DNA of 64,000 nucleotides from Talaromyces rugulosus (GCF_013368755.1 NC_049562.1:2232001-2296000), one strand, 5' to 3'; shown: positions 12,001 to 23,620, counted from the stretch's first letter. The notes: generated from the letters alone by a model not told the origin. Program-made: numbers and translations.

Positions 12001-13469
12001 GTGATCAGAGGCTCGGCCACTGGGACTTCGCTCTGATAATCCTTACACGTTCACAATTGCTGATTCAACGTGGTCCCTGGCTATATTTGGGAAGCCAGAA
12101 GATCGTACATGTATGCCCCAAATCCTAGGAACGGACGCGGGTGGAAGAGTCTATCTACGGGACATCTCAACGCAGTGACACGGGAAACTTCATGACAAAT
12201 ACAACAACGGATATAGACGAAAGCTATAAAAAGACTTCAACGTAAGGGTTGGGAAATGTAAGTGGCAACAGAATGGTCGCTTTTGGCCGTCTATCAGGAA
12301 CTGATTTGTAAAACAATAACAGTGGACTACCCAGGAATTGCGTTCAAACATGACCCTATCATTCGGAGGAAGGATAATGACAAGATGATTATTTCCTTCA
12401 ACAAGGTATACAACGGAGAGGCGCTACAAGGTCTGTCGACAAGTCCCAGTATTTTAATTTCGACCTTATTCTCATCAGAGCTCGCTACATCTTGACCTTT
12501 GTGCTCATGAAATCGCCCTTGACTCAAACGAACGAGCAACAGGCAATATCTGGACTCACACGGAGGGACCAGAAACAAGAACATCGTATTGTACTGTGCT
12601 TGAGATCTACGTCATCGAGAGAAAACCAGCCCCATCGTCTGAAATGGAGGAAGAATTTTGGTCGATAAATCGATCGTATCAGGAAACCACAAAGTTACAA
12701 GCGCGAATCGCTGATGAGTTAATCCTTACTTCTGTTTGAGAGTTTCCTTTGTATCTTAAGCATACTGCATTAGCTTTGGGGTGTTCCTGGGCGCCGGGAC
12801 TTTGATGTTGTGTTCAGAGAAGACTCCGTGACTTTCGATCGCACCATGTCTAAATCTCAATTCCTTTGTCCTGTCTAATCCATGTCATTCAAAGGATGCA
12901 GGGATCTCCACTACTATTCGAATTGCATACCGTGCATATGATCTTGAGTTGGACGCACCAGCTTCGGCCCATGTCTCTCTGTTAATATTATCGACTGTTC
13001 ATATCTATATGACAAGGCGACGAAAAACATATTTGGTTATTTGAATAGCCTCAGATAGAAGGGAGCCCTCCTGGAGGATGTGTGTTAGCATACATTTTGG
13101 CTTTCATGATAATATATCGGTGACCACGAAAACGCATGTTGCATGTAGAGATGCACGAATAACGCCTGGAACAACTTCAATCCATGGACGGTGAAGGTCT
13201 ATATATGTTTTTTATATGTCAGGTATTTGCGGTTGCTAGTTCAACTATTTGAATGTTATTTCAACTCGTCAATATATGTGACTTCCGGTAAAATGGAATT
13301 CTTAGAGTTTAAACGGCTTTTCAGTTCGTTGCTCACTTCTGCGAGCTTTCGATTCGTCTGTGGCCTTGGAACTAGTGACAAGCTATATCGTAGCAGAAAA
13401 GAAAAGGAAAATGACTACAACTATACAATATATTTTGTATATTGACATTTGTTTGATTTTATGACAATT
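8613..13469. other. Long region without an intact gene; scattered decayed coding fragments
   Basis: About 4.9 kb with no ORF above 143 codons and no recognisable domain. From about 9.5 to 12.8 kb, plus-strand translations give short amino-acid-rich runs broken by stops and frame changes. Examples are at 10023-10110 (opening MALPDGISREVPEMEN), 10955-11063 (containing GEPGSPVDATTNYAIDLTVD), 11274-11522 and 12478-12738 (containing HLDLCAHEIALDSNERATGN). They look like relics of one or more genes. I recognise no family and cannot tell whether a mobile element was involved. 8613-9050 shows nothing but A-rich tracts. Confidence 0.45.
9053..9190 (-). other. Short open frame of 45 codons, possible exon, unassigned
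   Basis: Minus-strand frame from ATG at 9190 to TGA at 9055, opening MRRRTACKRNTGE and ending KKSSDAGWIT. The frame stays open upstream to about 9320, where the protein is very lysine/glutamate-rich. The composition is more protein-like than other nearby frames, but no family is recognised. It could be the last exon of a small gene or chance. Confidence 0.15.
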
Positions 13470-14882
13470 CTACCGTCCCAACGCATTAACAACAGAGCTA
13501 ACCATCACGGCAGCCTCGCGCTCCCAGTTGCCCCTCATAACCGCACCCCCAGCGCGACCTTTTCCCAGGTTCGATGGCAGTTGAGAACCACGAAGGACGC
13601 AGTCTCGTAGATCTGTTCGCAGTCGATCACGGTTCGATCGCAGTGTTCGAGCTGACACGCCCCCGCGGTTGACAATCTCTTGGACACGGGCTGGCAGCGA
13701 GGAGGCTAATGATCGCCAGTAGTATGATGGCAGAGATGACGTGTCTAAAGCATGGAGTAGAGGCTGAAGAAGGTTGTTTTTGCTGTCGTCGTCGCCGTCA
13801 CCGTCATCACCCGTCTCCTTCGCGCTTCTGTTTGTGCTCGATGATAGCAGTGGGTGGCTCGGACGCTTGAAGCTGGCGAGAAGGGTTTCTAACGCAGCTA
13901 GATCTTGGCACCGATTCGACACTTCAAGAAGAGCGCGATCGAGAGAGGGCAACATGGAAAGTGCCCGCACGATGGAGGATAAGGATGCGGTCAACGCGTT
14001 GTGAATGTATCCCTGTAGAGTTGAAATGAGAAGGTCCGGCTCGAAATCTACTGCTACGGTGCCAGTCTTTGGGGTCGGTGAAAGCAAGTATAGAGTCGTG
14101 ATTGCCGACGACAACCTTGACTTGGTTTCTTCGGTTTGAGCATATGTAGAGGCGGCCGGCGGAGGAGACTGTGCGCCGTTTGTTCTACTGCTTGCCGAAA
14201 GCAACGACGACATGGAGAACCTGTTGACAACTTGTTGCGCTCTGGCTTTGGTGGTGGTTTCCGAGGGGATGATGAGATCGCTTCGAAGAGTCCGAATGAC
14301 CTTCACCCGATCTAATCCCTGGGCCTCTTCTCCCTCACCCGTCGCCGCAAACATCTGTCGTAGCATGACTATCGTGTTGGCTGCACGTACCATCGCTCGA
14401 TGGTCATCCTTTCCGCTACCTCGACCAGTGACCTCAGCAATCTGTCCCTCAAGCTGCCTGCCCAGCGTGATGCACCGCCCGACAGCCCGAGCCAGGCGTA
14501 AAGTAGCCCACGAGTTCTCCGAGGCTATCCTCGCTTCTTCTGCATTTGCCCATTTTTGGCCAACCTCTTTTTCTAAGCGTGCATACCCGTCGGTCAGAGA
14601 CGAGACCTGGTCTTCGACTTCTGTGAGAATACGTTGGCTCGCCTGGGTTTGGTCTTGCGTGTATGCCAGAAGCGGCAGGGCCGATTTGGTGGTGAGATTG
14701 TGAATGTGAGTGTCAATTTCTTGCAAGTCAAACAAGACCCGCGAGAGAGGTGTTGACAGGTCGAGTTGGGTGTCATTTATATTATTCGTGCTCGTCACCA
14801 ACGTATTGGCGAAGGAGGCGGCATCAAAGTCCGGGGCGAGGAAGGTGTCATAGTCAATGTATGAAGGCTCATCTTCCGCCAT
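13470..14882 (-). CDS. COG5: Conserved oligomeric Golgi complex subunit 5 (fungal COG5)
   Basis: Single exon, 470 aa. The N-terminus SYIDYDTFLAPDFDAASFAN, then TPLSRVLFDLQEIDTHIHNL, is the Cog5 N-terminal signature. A helical region with ARLEKEVGQKWANAEEA and LRLARAVGRCITLGRQLEGQ follows. COG5 is part of lobe B of the COG tether, which handles retrograde intra-Golgi vesicle capture. Fungal Cog5 is much shorter than animal COG5 (about 800 aa), so this length is normal. A low-complexity acidic patch (DDGDGDDDSK) sits near residue 360. The ATG at 14882 is the only in-frame start that keeps the conserved N-terminus. Confidence 0.9.
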   Translation of the reverse strand: MAEDEPSYIDYDTFLAPDFDAASFANTLVTSTNNINDTQLDLSTPLSRVLFDLQEIDTHIHNLTTKSALPLLAYTQDQTQASQRILTEVEDQVSSLTDGYARLEKEVGQKWANAEEARIASENSWATLRLARAVGRCITLGRQLEGQIAEVTGRGSGKDDHRAMVRAANTIVMLRQMFAATGEGEEAQGLDRVKVIRTLRSDLIIPSETTTKARAQQVVNRFSMSSLLSASSRTNGAQSPPPAASTYAQTEETKSRLSSAITTLYLLSPTPKTGTVAVDFEPDLLISTLQGYIHNALTASLSSIVRALSMLPSLDRALLEVSNRCQDLAALETLLASFKRPSHPLLSSSTNRSAKETGDDGDGDDDSKNNLLQPLLHALDTSSLPSYYWRSLASSLPARVQEIVNRGGVSARTLRSNRDRLRTDLRDCVLRGSQLPSNLGKGRAGGAVMRGNWEREAAVMVSSVVNALGR

Positions 14883-15343
14883 GTTGACGAGGCTTTAGAC
14901 AGGGAGTGAAACACCAATAGATCAGGTATATCGATTGATCATCGATCTATGTATAATTTGTTCACTTCGTTCCGGAATAATCTTCAATTGATGCGTTACC
15001 GGGTCCAAATACAGTTCAGTGAACCATACAGTATGAAGGCATCAACTTGTAGTTCGTTAAAAATCTCACAAATAGTGGAATGTTGGATTGCAGCGCAAAG
15101 TGTAGGTCGTTATTCTTCAGCGCATTGAAATCATGAAATCATGAAACTGGATTAATCGATGCATCGATCGCTCTCGCAACGTGGATTGGGCAACGGCCCG
15201 CGCTAGCCCCAATAGGCGATTACATAATAACTCCTCCGGCTTTTCCTCCTGTTCAACTATATTCTTACGCTTACTTTCTTCCTATATCATTCAAATTCGT
15301 GGATGGATTTATTCGGACTAAAATGTTCATACATAAAGCTACC
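14883..15343. other. Intergenic region upstream of COG5 and downstream of the aldolase-like gene
   Basis: 461 bp with no coding signal. It contains clustered ATCGAT-type palindromes around 14932-14948 and 15156-15170. It holds the COG5 promoter and the 3' end of the neighbouring convergent-side gene. Confidence 0.4.
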
Positions 15344-16517
15344 CTACTCCAATACTCTGCCATTGGTTTCTTCGACAATAAGCTCAAATTCGGGCTGGAA
15401 TTCCATGTATAGATTATTCTGGTAACCGTCGACAGTATTAGCAGCCATTCATTCTATCTTCTTTTTCTTCTTCTTCTTTTCAATCTTACCGCATTCTGGG
15501 CTGTTTTCGCCGTGTATTGAGCAATGTTGTCAGGAATAATCCTCTTGGGGACGCCATTTGCTGCAGCTGCTTCGGCCAAAAGTTGGGAATGGCATGCTTG
15601 ATCTAGGCTAAAGAAGAGAAAAGCTGCCTCGTCGACAGTGCTGCCAACAGTCAACAGCCTGCAGTTAAGCAATAATTAGTCGTGAACTTCGTTTTTTTAA
15701 AAGATTATCCTGATCATACCCGTGGTTTTGCAGAATACAAGCCATGTTGTCTCCCAAAGCCTTGGCAATGGCCTGTCCTTCTTCCTGGGCGAGTGCAATA
15801 CCGCCGTGTTCCTCGTAAACACTCACTTTTCCGTGCAGATTGCAGGCATCTATTATTGGATTAACCAGTGCTTTGTCGACAAGGTATACATTTAGGGCAT
15901 GCTGCCCGCATCGCACGCACCTTGAGTGAGCATCTCTACAGGCTTTCCGAACGCACTCCACGTCTTGCCGTAAATTCCATGGGTGTGAGCAGCAGCCACC
16001 ACATCGGGGCGAGCCTTGTGGATTTCGGAGTGAATCATGAAACCTGCCTCGTTGATCACAGCCTGGTTTCCACCCTCGCATACAAAACCCTCGTCGTCAA
16101 CCAAGACCAGATCCGATGCTTTGATAAGCGAAAAGTGCTTTGCGAGCGGGTTGATCCAGAAATGATCTTTGAGGATAGGATCTAGTAGGTGTTACTAAAC
16201 ATACTCCACATGACCAGGATTGTAATATATAAATATGTACCTCTCATCGAGATATGGCCAGAAGCCCCTTCCCCATATCCCTGTTTTCCGAAGAAGCGAA
16301 AAGCCGCCGCCATATGCTGTTTCATCCACAGTCTCTGCGCATACACGTCTTTGTGCACAGGGATCCCGCGCAGTTTCAGTGTCCCTGCCCGGTTTCCACG
16401 AGCAACAGCCTGATACGAGGCATCGTCTTCTGCGCGTGTAAACGAGGGCAGGTTACTTACCTGGTCGTCTGCCACTGTGACGACTGGAGTCGCAGTTTCG
16501 GTGATGGTTGAAGACAT
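15344..16517 (-). CDS. Class II aldolase/adducin N-terminal domain protein
   Basis: Model: complement(15344..15418, 15490..15658, 15720..15870, 15921..16181, 16241..16517), 310 aa, introns 71, 61, 50 and 59 bp. Key stretches are HMAAAFRFFGKQGYGEGASG, HFWINPLAKHFSLIKASDLV, the metal-site motif AAHTHGIYGKTWSAFG and ILQNHG, which supplies the third histidine. The C-terminus ends LYMEFQPEFELIVEETNGRV, typical of fungal members. Bacterial relatives cleave sugar phosphates such as fuculose-1-phosphate using zinc. Fungal substrates are mostly unknown, so only a metal-dependent aldolase or epimerase fold is claimed. The last exon uses the acceptor at 15419, because the earlier AGs lead to a stop. Confidence 0.85.
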
Positions 16518-16831
16518 GATCAAGTGGAATATTTACGCTCGTTAGCAATCCGAGTAAGTTTCTTGAAATAATTTTTTGTAGAAGAGAAATATTCTTTATG
16601 AATCAATTGACCTTAAATAAGCATCAACCCCGCATGTATGACCAATCGGGGCGTTAACCGATATCGCGGTGAAATGTTGATATAGGGCGCTGGCCAACGC
16701 AGATAATCGTTTTTTGGTTTATAAATATTCAATCAATTGAACTATTCCCTTAAAGAGTTATATATCTAGTTTTGTGATAATAATGTTCGTAACAAATACC
16801 TCTTAATTATCGACAGCAGCAAATGCTCACT
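16518..16831. other. Intergenic, AT-rich
   Basis: 314 bp with no coding signal. It includes one copy (16702-16733) of a 32-bp sequence found again at 18670-18701. It is the upstream region of the aldolase-like gene. Confidence 0.4.
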
Positions 16832-17939
16832 CTATTCGTGCTTCCAGTAACGGTCGAACATTTGCCTGATCTTGAGAGGCTGGATGTGAGGAAAACGTTC
16901 ATTAAGAGACCCAGTTCTCGGAATATGCGAGGTCCTATCAATGGTGAAGAGTTCAAAAATTGACATGAACCACTGGGAAGTTCTTTCTGGGGAAATTATC
17001 ATATAATGGCATATGACCTGGTAACTCGGTGATCTCGAAGCGCTTGAGCTTGTCCACACTATCGTAGTGTACCTCGAACTTGGAGCCTGTATCGGTATTA
17101 GTTGCCTCGTAATTAGAGAAAGAAAATATCTGCTCTTATACAGCGGTAGAAATTCACTCACCCCGAGTTTCCTCAGCAAGTCCTACAAAGTCATTCCAGC
17201 TCATCTCATCTCCCACGACACGACTCTCTTCATCCCACTTCTCCAGATCCAGTGATGCTACCACAAACCTGACCAGGTCAAATGTGTAGGTGAAAGTAAC
17301 AAGTGCATCACCATCTCCTGGAATACCAGCGACTTTGTTCTGAATATCAACCACAAATACGTTCGGCTGCAAATATGATTTCAAGGAAGACCCGCCAAAG
17401 TAGTCTAGAAAGATGCCGGTGTGAAACACGGTCCATTCAAGGCCATATTTCGAAGCTCTTCCATTGCCTGGAAGTAGTCTTCGAGTTGTGGAAGAACATT
17501 GAGAGCACTGAGAGACGTTAGATATGTAGTAATGAGTCGCCAATCTTCTCGAAATCACACCCCTTGAAGGATAAGGAATAGAAAATCCACTCCCGACGGG
17601 ATAAATCGCTTCGTTGTATTTGATTTGGCGGCAGCTTTGATCAGGTTCATTTGAGAAACTGAAAGCGAATCGCCCTTGACTGCAAATGCAGATATGACGG
17701 TATGTATCTGATTGTTCTGAAGCGCTGAATTGAGCTGTTCAATGTCATTATAATCGACGGCGATAGTATTAGCAACTTGTGCAGGCTGCTATGCTGGTGG
17801 TCAATTTATTGCTTCTGAGTGAAATCTCAGGTCATACTCTGCGAGAGAAAATAAATGCCTCATGACCTGAGGTAAGAAGTACCTCTACAATGGCTCTTCC
17901 TACGCCACCTGTACCACCCGCGACTGCAACATTCACCAT
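16832..17939 (-). pseudogene. NmrA-like / isoflavone-reductase family gene, reading frame broken
   Basis: The start MVNVAVAGGTGGVGRAIVE (ATG at 17939) carries the NAD(P)-binding GGTGGVG loop. A 49-bp intron (17837..17789) joins SRR to QPAQVANTIAVDYND in frame. The frame is good to KRFIPSG near 17615. It then moves to another frame for FSIPYPSRG, to another for NVLPQLEDYFQAMEELR, and back for KYGLEWTVFHTGIFLDYFGG. The C-terminal SLNERFPHIQPLKIRQMFDR is again in a different frame from the ELPGHMPLYDNFP before it. At least three frame changes with no plausible introns make a pseudogene the best reading. An intact relative would be an NAD(P)-dependent reductase or redox-sensing regulator. Assembly errors could account for one shift but hardly for all. 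Confidence 0.75.
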
Positions 17940-18947
17940 CCTGTGAGAATTAAGAAGTTGGAAATAGTGTGATGCGTTGGTCTGGAAACGCAGAGAAGAA
18001 GTATGTGTCAGCTATTTATAATTCTCATCATTAGGCCCAGTGCCGGTCTCCACAATATATTAATTTAACCACACATTGAATTTATTCAAAGAATATGTTT
18101 TTGTATTTTGTGAACGTGCTTCAAATGTCGATTGTAGATATCGGGGATATGGGGGTTTGCTCTTATCTCCACTACATGTAGAACCTTTGCCATACGTTCC
18201 AAGAATAGGTCCCCCACAAATGCAAAAGTCAGCATTTAGTATTTAATTGGTCACTAGCTTGGGAATTGGTGTCAGCCACTTGCATATGTAGTGTGTACTA
18301 TATAGACCATTAGGATAAATTTCCGAGGCTTTCCGGTCGTTGAAGCAATCAAGGTAAAGCTTACTGCGGGAGAAAGCGCTTTTCTTGAGGTTTGTTTGCA
18401 TCTTACTCAGAAACCTGTAACTTATCGTTTCCTCTGTCTTGGATATCGTAAACGTGGAGATTGGATCTAATAAAAGTATGTTGGGCTTTCCAATAGAGTA
18501 ATGGGTGTCACGACGTGGTTTACAGGAGTACATGTATTTGTTCGCCAGCCCGTTGTTCCAAAAGAAGACTAGAATATTGAGGATTGTGAATTCTCTCTAC
18601 CACTCTCTTATATACCTATGTAGTAGTAAGGGTTGCCAGGGCCGTCAGCTCTCCACTATTTTAGTAGCGGATAATCATCTTTCGGTTTATGAATATTCAA
18701 TTTCTAGAGGTTTTTTATATTTATACACAGAAAATATACTGCCCAAAATAGCTACCAGTCGTACAAACACAAAAAATTCAACTTCTGAGTGACCGTAAAT
18801 AACTACCTGTTTAGGAAATTTGAGTGGACTCTGGAAATAAATGTACCGGGGCCGAGTTCATCAGTATTGACCATGATTATACACGCAAAAGAGTTTCTAG
18901 AACTTTATACTGCATCTATTCCAAGGAATCAAGAATCACATTGAAAC
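17940..18947. other. Gene-free, AT-rich spacer
   Basis: About 1 kb between the NmrA-like relic and the amidase 3' end. Only short unsupported ORFs occur. It carries the second copy (18670-18701) of a 32-bp repeat. Confidence 0.45.
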
Positions 18948-20880
18948 CTAAGGCGTGACAGCATTCCCAAGCAATCGTCCAACTTCTTCAGCAATCGCCA
19001 GCGTTCGCTCCTCGGTCAATCTACGACCAATGATCTGAACAGCAACAGGAGCCCCATCGTAGGCATCTGCGTCGTCTGCAATATCTCATTAGTATTGGCC
19101 CCAATAGAGGGAGGGAAAACATAGACTTACACTCTGCTTGAACCAACTTGTCCGTCTCGTTCAACGGTACAAGGCTCTCATCCTTGACATCTACCTTCTT
19201 ATCCGCAAATGTCACGGGAACAACAACGCTGGTAAAGTCGAGCAAGTTTATGGTGGTAGCATATCCATAGTATCGGAACCGATCATGACGAACAGCAGCA
19301 GTCGGAGTGATGGGGGCAATAATAGCGTCAAGTTCTTTGCCTAATTTCTTCTCCATCTCGCGCCATTGATCAAGATATTCGTTCTGGTACTGCCATTTCT
19401 TCAGCTGAGCGTCGAAGAGTTGGAGCATGTCAATGGCTTTGATGTCTGGGTTGAGTAGGTCTTTAATGTTGGGGATTACGGGCTCGCCAGAGGCTGAAAT
19501 GTCGCGATGGACGTCGGCGCCCCCGTCGGATGTGTAAATTCCATTGGTCAAGTCAAACGCATATTGATGTTTGTATGGCTTCCATTCAACGAGATGGTGT
19601 CCGTTGGCTTTCAGAGTAGAGACAACGGTCTCTACACCACGCAAGATCGGGGGATGGGGCAGAACGATTCCATCGCAGTTATAAAACCCCAGTGTAAGGC
19701 CACCAGAGGCGAGTTTGTTCTTGATTACGGTTTCTTCTTGGGGCCTCCAGTCCAGAGGAATCACCTTGGAATCATACTTCCAGGGCTCTTGGCTCAGAAC
19801 AGAAGTGAGAAAAAGCCTGATATCTATGGCGAATTAGAGTCATTCAAAGCATTTTTTTGCACATGAGAGGTCTGACTTACCAGCAGCAGAATGCGCAAGA
19901 GGACCAGTCACACTGTGAATCGTCTCCTGTCCTTCCATACTGTTTGCCATCTTGGCATAGGGCATTCTTCCGTGGCTTGGTCGAATACCATAAAGGAAGT
20001 TGAAAGCAGATGGGACTCGAATAGAACCGCCTTTCAATTAATATTAGAAGAGAATATATTGTTAAAAGGCAGCCGTCACTTACCAATGTCTGTGCCAACT
20101 CCAATAATACCCCCCCGGATCCCAACGATGGCCCCTTCACCACCTGAGCTACCACCGCAGGACCAGTTCTTGTTCCGAGGATTGACCGTTCGGCCGATGA
20201 TGTTGTTGAATGTCTCACAAGTCATCAGCGTCTGAGGAACGCTAGTCTTGACGTAAAAGACAGCCCCGGCCTTGCGCAGAAGAGTAACCATAACCGACTC
20301 GGACTCTGCTGTTTCGTATTTGTTTAGCCACGAGATATACCCCATGGATGTTTCCAATCCCTTTTTTTTGTATCAGTGAGTGAATATTTTTGTGACAGAG
20401 TCCGCGTTTAAAGAATATGCCATACCTTGATACGGAATTGATCTTTGAGAGAGACCGGGAGCCCATGAAGCGGCCCGATGGGCTTCTTGTGCTTTTCAAA
20501 GTATGCATCTAATTCTCTGGCCTGCTCTAGAGCGTTCTCGGGGAAGAACTCCAGAGCGCAGTTCACCTATATAACCGTTTTAACTCGGATAGTTTGCTAA
20601 AAAGTAGAAAGTCACGAACCAATTGATGTGCAATAGCCGCTCTTTTGCAAAACGCAGTCGTCACATCCACGGACTTGAGCTCCCCAGAGGCCAGTTTGGC
20701 AACCAGATCTGTTGCTGAAGACCCTGTTATTTGCAACTCAGTTTCTGAAAGCAAGCCGCTCGTGGTTGGTACATCCATGTACGAGCCACTCTCAGGCACC
20801 GAGTGAATCTTCCATTCTGCCGGAATCGTCTTTTCGAGACGGGCTCGTTTGTCTGCTGCCAGTTTTTCCCATTCAGCCAT
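18948..20880 (-). CDS. Amidase-signature hydrolase, fungal acetamidase-like
   Basis: Model: complement(18948..19075, 19131..19823, 19881..20030, 20084..20360, 20426..20566, 20620..20880), 549 aa, five introns of 53-65 bp. The Ser-cisSer-Lys triad is visible: Lys128 in LPVSLKDQF, Ser205 in CGGSSGG and Ser229 in GTDIGGSIR. The serine spacing of 24 matches the family. The length fits fungal general amidases related to AmdS. They release ammonia and a carboxylate from amides, usually in the cytosol (no signal peptide here). The actual substrate is unknown. The next gene upstream, SYS1, is unrelated. Confidence 0.92.
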
Positions 20881-21898
20881 GATATTAATTTCTTCCTTTT
20901 TTCCTTTTTCTTTCTTTTCTGCTTCTTTTCTGTCTTATCAGATGTACCAAGAAGAATGGAATTACAAACCCCGAATGGCGGCCCGGGGTCGGCTTTTTAT
21001 ACTATGTCCTATGACTCGCAAAAATACGCCCAAATTTGTCACATACGAGATAAGACTAGGGGGAGCTCCTATTCGTTCGTATTCCATCATTCGGCATTCC
21101 ATTGTTCTTTCTTAATAATGCAAGGTTTCCCCTCCCTGCATAGCCCGCCAATTGGGGTTAAAACCACGCATAGATTTATGTTGATCATACGACACTACCA
21201 ATTTGTAAGCTTGCCGAAAGCGGTGTCATTCAAGACATTTTGTCTTGGATCGACAATGTATCAATATGTACTTGCTGGCAGAACATGAAAAATCCATCCA
21301 TGAAATTACAAGAGCACCAATCAATTGATTCTTTCAAAAAAAAATATCACAACTAAAAAAATAATAATAATAATAATTTATTTACAAGCTTATCTACAGT
21401 TTTAGTGGAACACCATCCAGTCCCCCACATGTTAAGTAGATAGAGTGTTAGATAAGACTCTTAGCACATGGAAATTCATTATCTACTAGTCGCCGAATGA
21501 CCTCAGTTGACGCCTATTATAAAGACTCTGGTCATGCTGCATTCTTTCGTCAAGGTTATATAGATGTCGTGTCAGGACGGACTCGGTGGCCCTAGACTTT
21601 CCTTTTTTGGAAATTATTAAACAGGTGCTGACGTGCCTTTGAGGGCGGCGCGCCTATTAGAAGTGGAAAGAGTGACTAGTATAGACAATTCATTGTCATC
21701 AATTGATAAATGAAGGTCAATTTAAATTCTATATCCATTGATCTGCTAGAGCAGGACAGATCTTGCCTGTCCAAAACATACAAAACTAGCAACCCTTGTA
21801 TATATACACACTAAATAATTAAATATTAAAAAAACGAGAGACAGAGATTAATTTAGGAAAATCCAAAAGAAGGTACAAATGTTCATGGTTCTATATCA
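20881..21898. other. Gene-free region upstream of the amidase
   Basis: About 1 kb. A pyrimidine-rich tract (20890-20940) lies directly ahead of the amidase start on its own strand side. An (ATA)n-type run is at 21358-21378 and the 21700-21860 part is AT-rich. I see no gene. Confidence 0.45.
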
Positions 21899-22644
21899 TC
21901 ACGTATTGGTTTCGGCCGTTTCCTTTACCGGCATCATCTCAAACTCGTCCCGATTGCGACCTCGGCCGCGACCTCGAGAGAAGTTGGCTAGTCCACTTTC
22001 CAGATCCTCGTCTCCTTGTGTGTTTTCTGGGTGGTCTGATGAATCCGCGTTTTCGCCAGTCCGAGCTTCAGCTGAATTGCTGCTGCTTCCAAGGCCGCCT
22101 CCAAGAAGAGCGCCAAAGGCAATCGGTTGCAATTCGCGTCGTTGGCAGACCCATATTCCGACAAATGTCATGAGCGCGGCGCTCGCGGCTTGCAGAGTCC
22201 ACCAGAGCAGGTTTCTCGGGATCGAGTGGGTGTAGAAGAAGACGATGAGGATGTGGATAAAATGTATGGTGAGGGCAAAATCCGGCACGAGTTTTGAGCG
22301 CGAGACTATGAGAAGGAGAAATATGACACTGCAAACAATACAAAACAAATGATTAGCCAGACCGTTTCTAAACACTTGCAAACAAAGAAGACTCACCAAA
22401 TAAAACTATTCAACATCCACACTAGGCTCAACATCCATCCCACCGTCGTATCGCCCCGCAGACTGTCCCAGCTGAAGATCAAATCGAGCGAAAAGACCGA
22501 GCCGGCAACGACCGTAGCGAAGAGAACGAGCGCCGTTGCGCATACATAGTATAGCAGCTGGAGGAGGAAGATCTTGCGGACGATTTTCAGCGGTGGGAGC
22601 TCCGTCAGCGCCCCAGGGCGAGGAGGCCGGCGCCGCGGGGGCAT
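21899..22644 (-). CDS. SYS1: Golgi membrane protein Sys1
   Basis: Model: complement(21899..22328, 22397..22644), 225 aa, intron 68 bp, phase 2. The N-terminus is MPPRRRPPRPGALTELPPLK. Four hydrophobic segments follow, with family stretches GSVFSLDLIFSWDSLRGDTT, GWMLSLVWMLNSFICVIFLL, RSKLVPDFALTIHFIHI and LLWWTLQAASAALMTFVGIW. Sys1 recruits the ARF-like GTPase Arl3 to the late Golgi. The cytosolic tail is serine/acidic with an RGRGRGRNR run. The upstream in-frame Met (MTLFQRGALE) is less likely than MPPRRR by family resemblance. Confidence 0.92.
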
Positions 22645-23244
22645 GGGCTTGAGAAAGCGCTCAAGTGCGCCTCTTTGAAAAAGAGTCAAGGATCTGGTTG
22701 TGTGTAGGTCGGTTTGTCTGGCTGCCTGCGTTTATAATGTGGCTGGGGAAATGCGTCAACAAAATGTACATCATCCCTTGAAGACGAATACCGGCAAGAG
22801 TGAAATTACCTCGACAGGCGTAGACCAAAGAGCCTGTGTTTTCCAGGCCGAAGAGAAGCGATGCGTTGAGAAGGTCATGCGCCAGGAGAAGCGCAGAAGG
22901 AATGGTGTAGACTATTGATCGGGCGGATTCTGCCACGATGGTGAGGGTTAGCTCCGGCGCCAAGCCCGTCTTGCCGCATGCCAAGCATGGAGATTATCTT
23001 CAAGTCAAACGTTCAACATAAGACCAAACAGCAACCATTAATTCGTCTCGCACTGCCAGTACGCACTATTTCATTTTCTCATTTGCAGATACCAAGCTTG
23101 AGCTAACTTATTTCCAGCACGGCACCCATTTCTTCCTTCCATCCATCCCGATCACCGATCACAAAACCCATCGTCGCAAACACTCAGAAATTAACAGTAC
23201 CGCCGAACCTCTTTCGCTCATCAAAACATTTCTACTCACTCACC
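22645..23244. promoter_or_regulatory. Shared upstream region of SYS1 and COA6
   Basis: 600 bp between divergent starts. An unsupported minus-strand ORF of 107 codons (22661-22984) lies in the SYS1 leader. It is hydrophobic in parts but resembles nothing I know. Confidence 0.4.
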
Positions 23245-23620
23245 ATGGGCTGGTTCTCATCAAGCGACTCCACAAAGGCCTCTGACGGCGGCCGCATTGC
23301 GCCCGATCGCTCCTCTCGACAACAATGCTGGAACGGGCGCGACTTGTTCTTCGAGTGTCTCGACCGGAATGACATTGTAGACGGTATCAAAAATGACTCT
23401 GAAGCTCGCAAGAGATGTGGGAAGGAGATTGCAGAGTTCGAGGGTAGTTGTGCTAAAGCTTGGGTTTGTCATGACATTGTCTCCCCTCAAGCATGATCAT
23501 GCTAACTAATAAATGTCGTGATAGGTCAAATATTTCAAGGAGAAAAGAGTCATGGAGTACAACAGGGACCAGACCATCGAACGGATAAAGAAAGAAGACC
23601 AAGCGACTGCCGGACGATAG
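23245..23620 (+). CDS. COA6: Cytochrome c oxidase assembly factor 6
   Basis: Model: join(23245..23463, 23525..23620), 104 aa, intron 61 bp, phase 0. The cysteine pattern is CX9C (Cys28-Cys38, CWNGRDLFFEC) then CX10C (Cys58-Cys69, CGKEIAEFEGSC), which is diagnostic for COA6 rather than the plain twin-CX9C Cox12. The tail VKYFKEKRVMEYNRD fits the family. COA6 works in the mitochondrial intermembrane space with Sco proteins in copper delivery to Cox2. Import is expected through Mia40-dependent oxidation, since there is no N-terminal presequence. Confidence 0.93.

Noticed and set aside
16430..16460. GTAAGT...GCAG stretch in exon 1 of the aldolase-like gene that looks like an intron
   Set aside because: Only 31 nt, shorter than any intron seen here, and removing it would break the reading frame.
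22661..22984. 107-codon minus-strand ORF in the SYS1 leader
   Set aside because: It overlaps the SYS1 promoter side, resembles no family, and the intact SYS1 model starts downstream. Probably a chance frame or untranslated leader.
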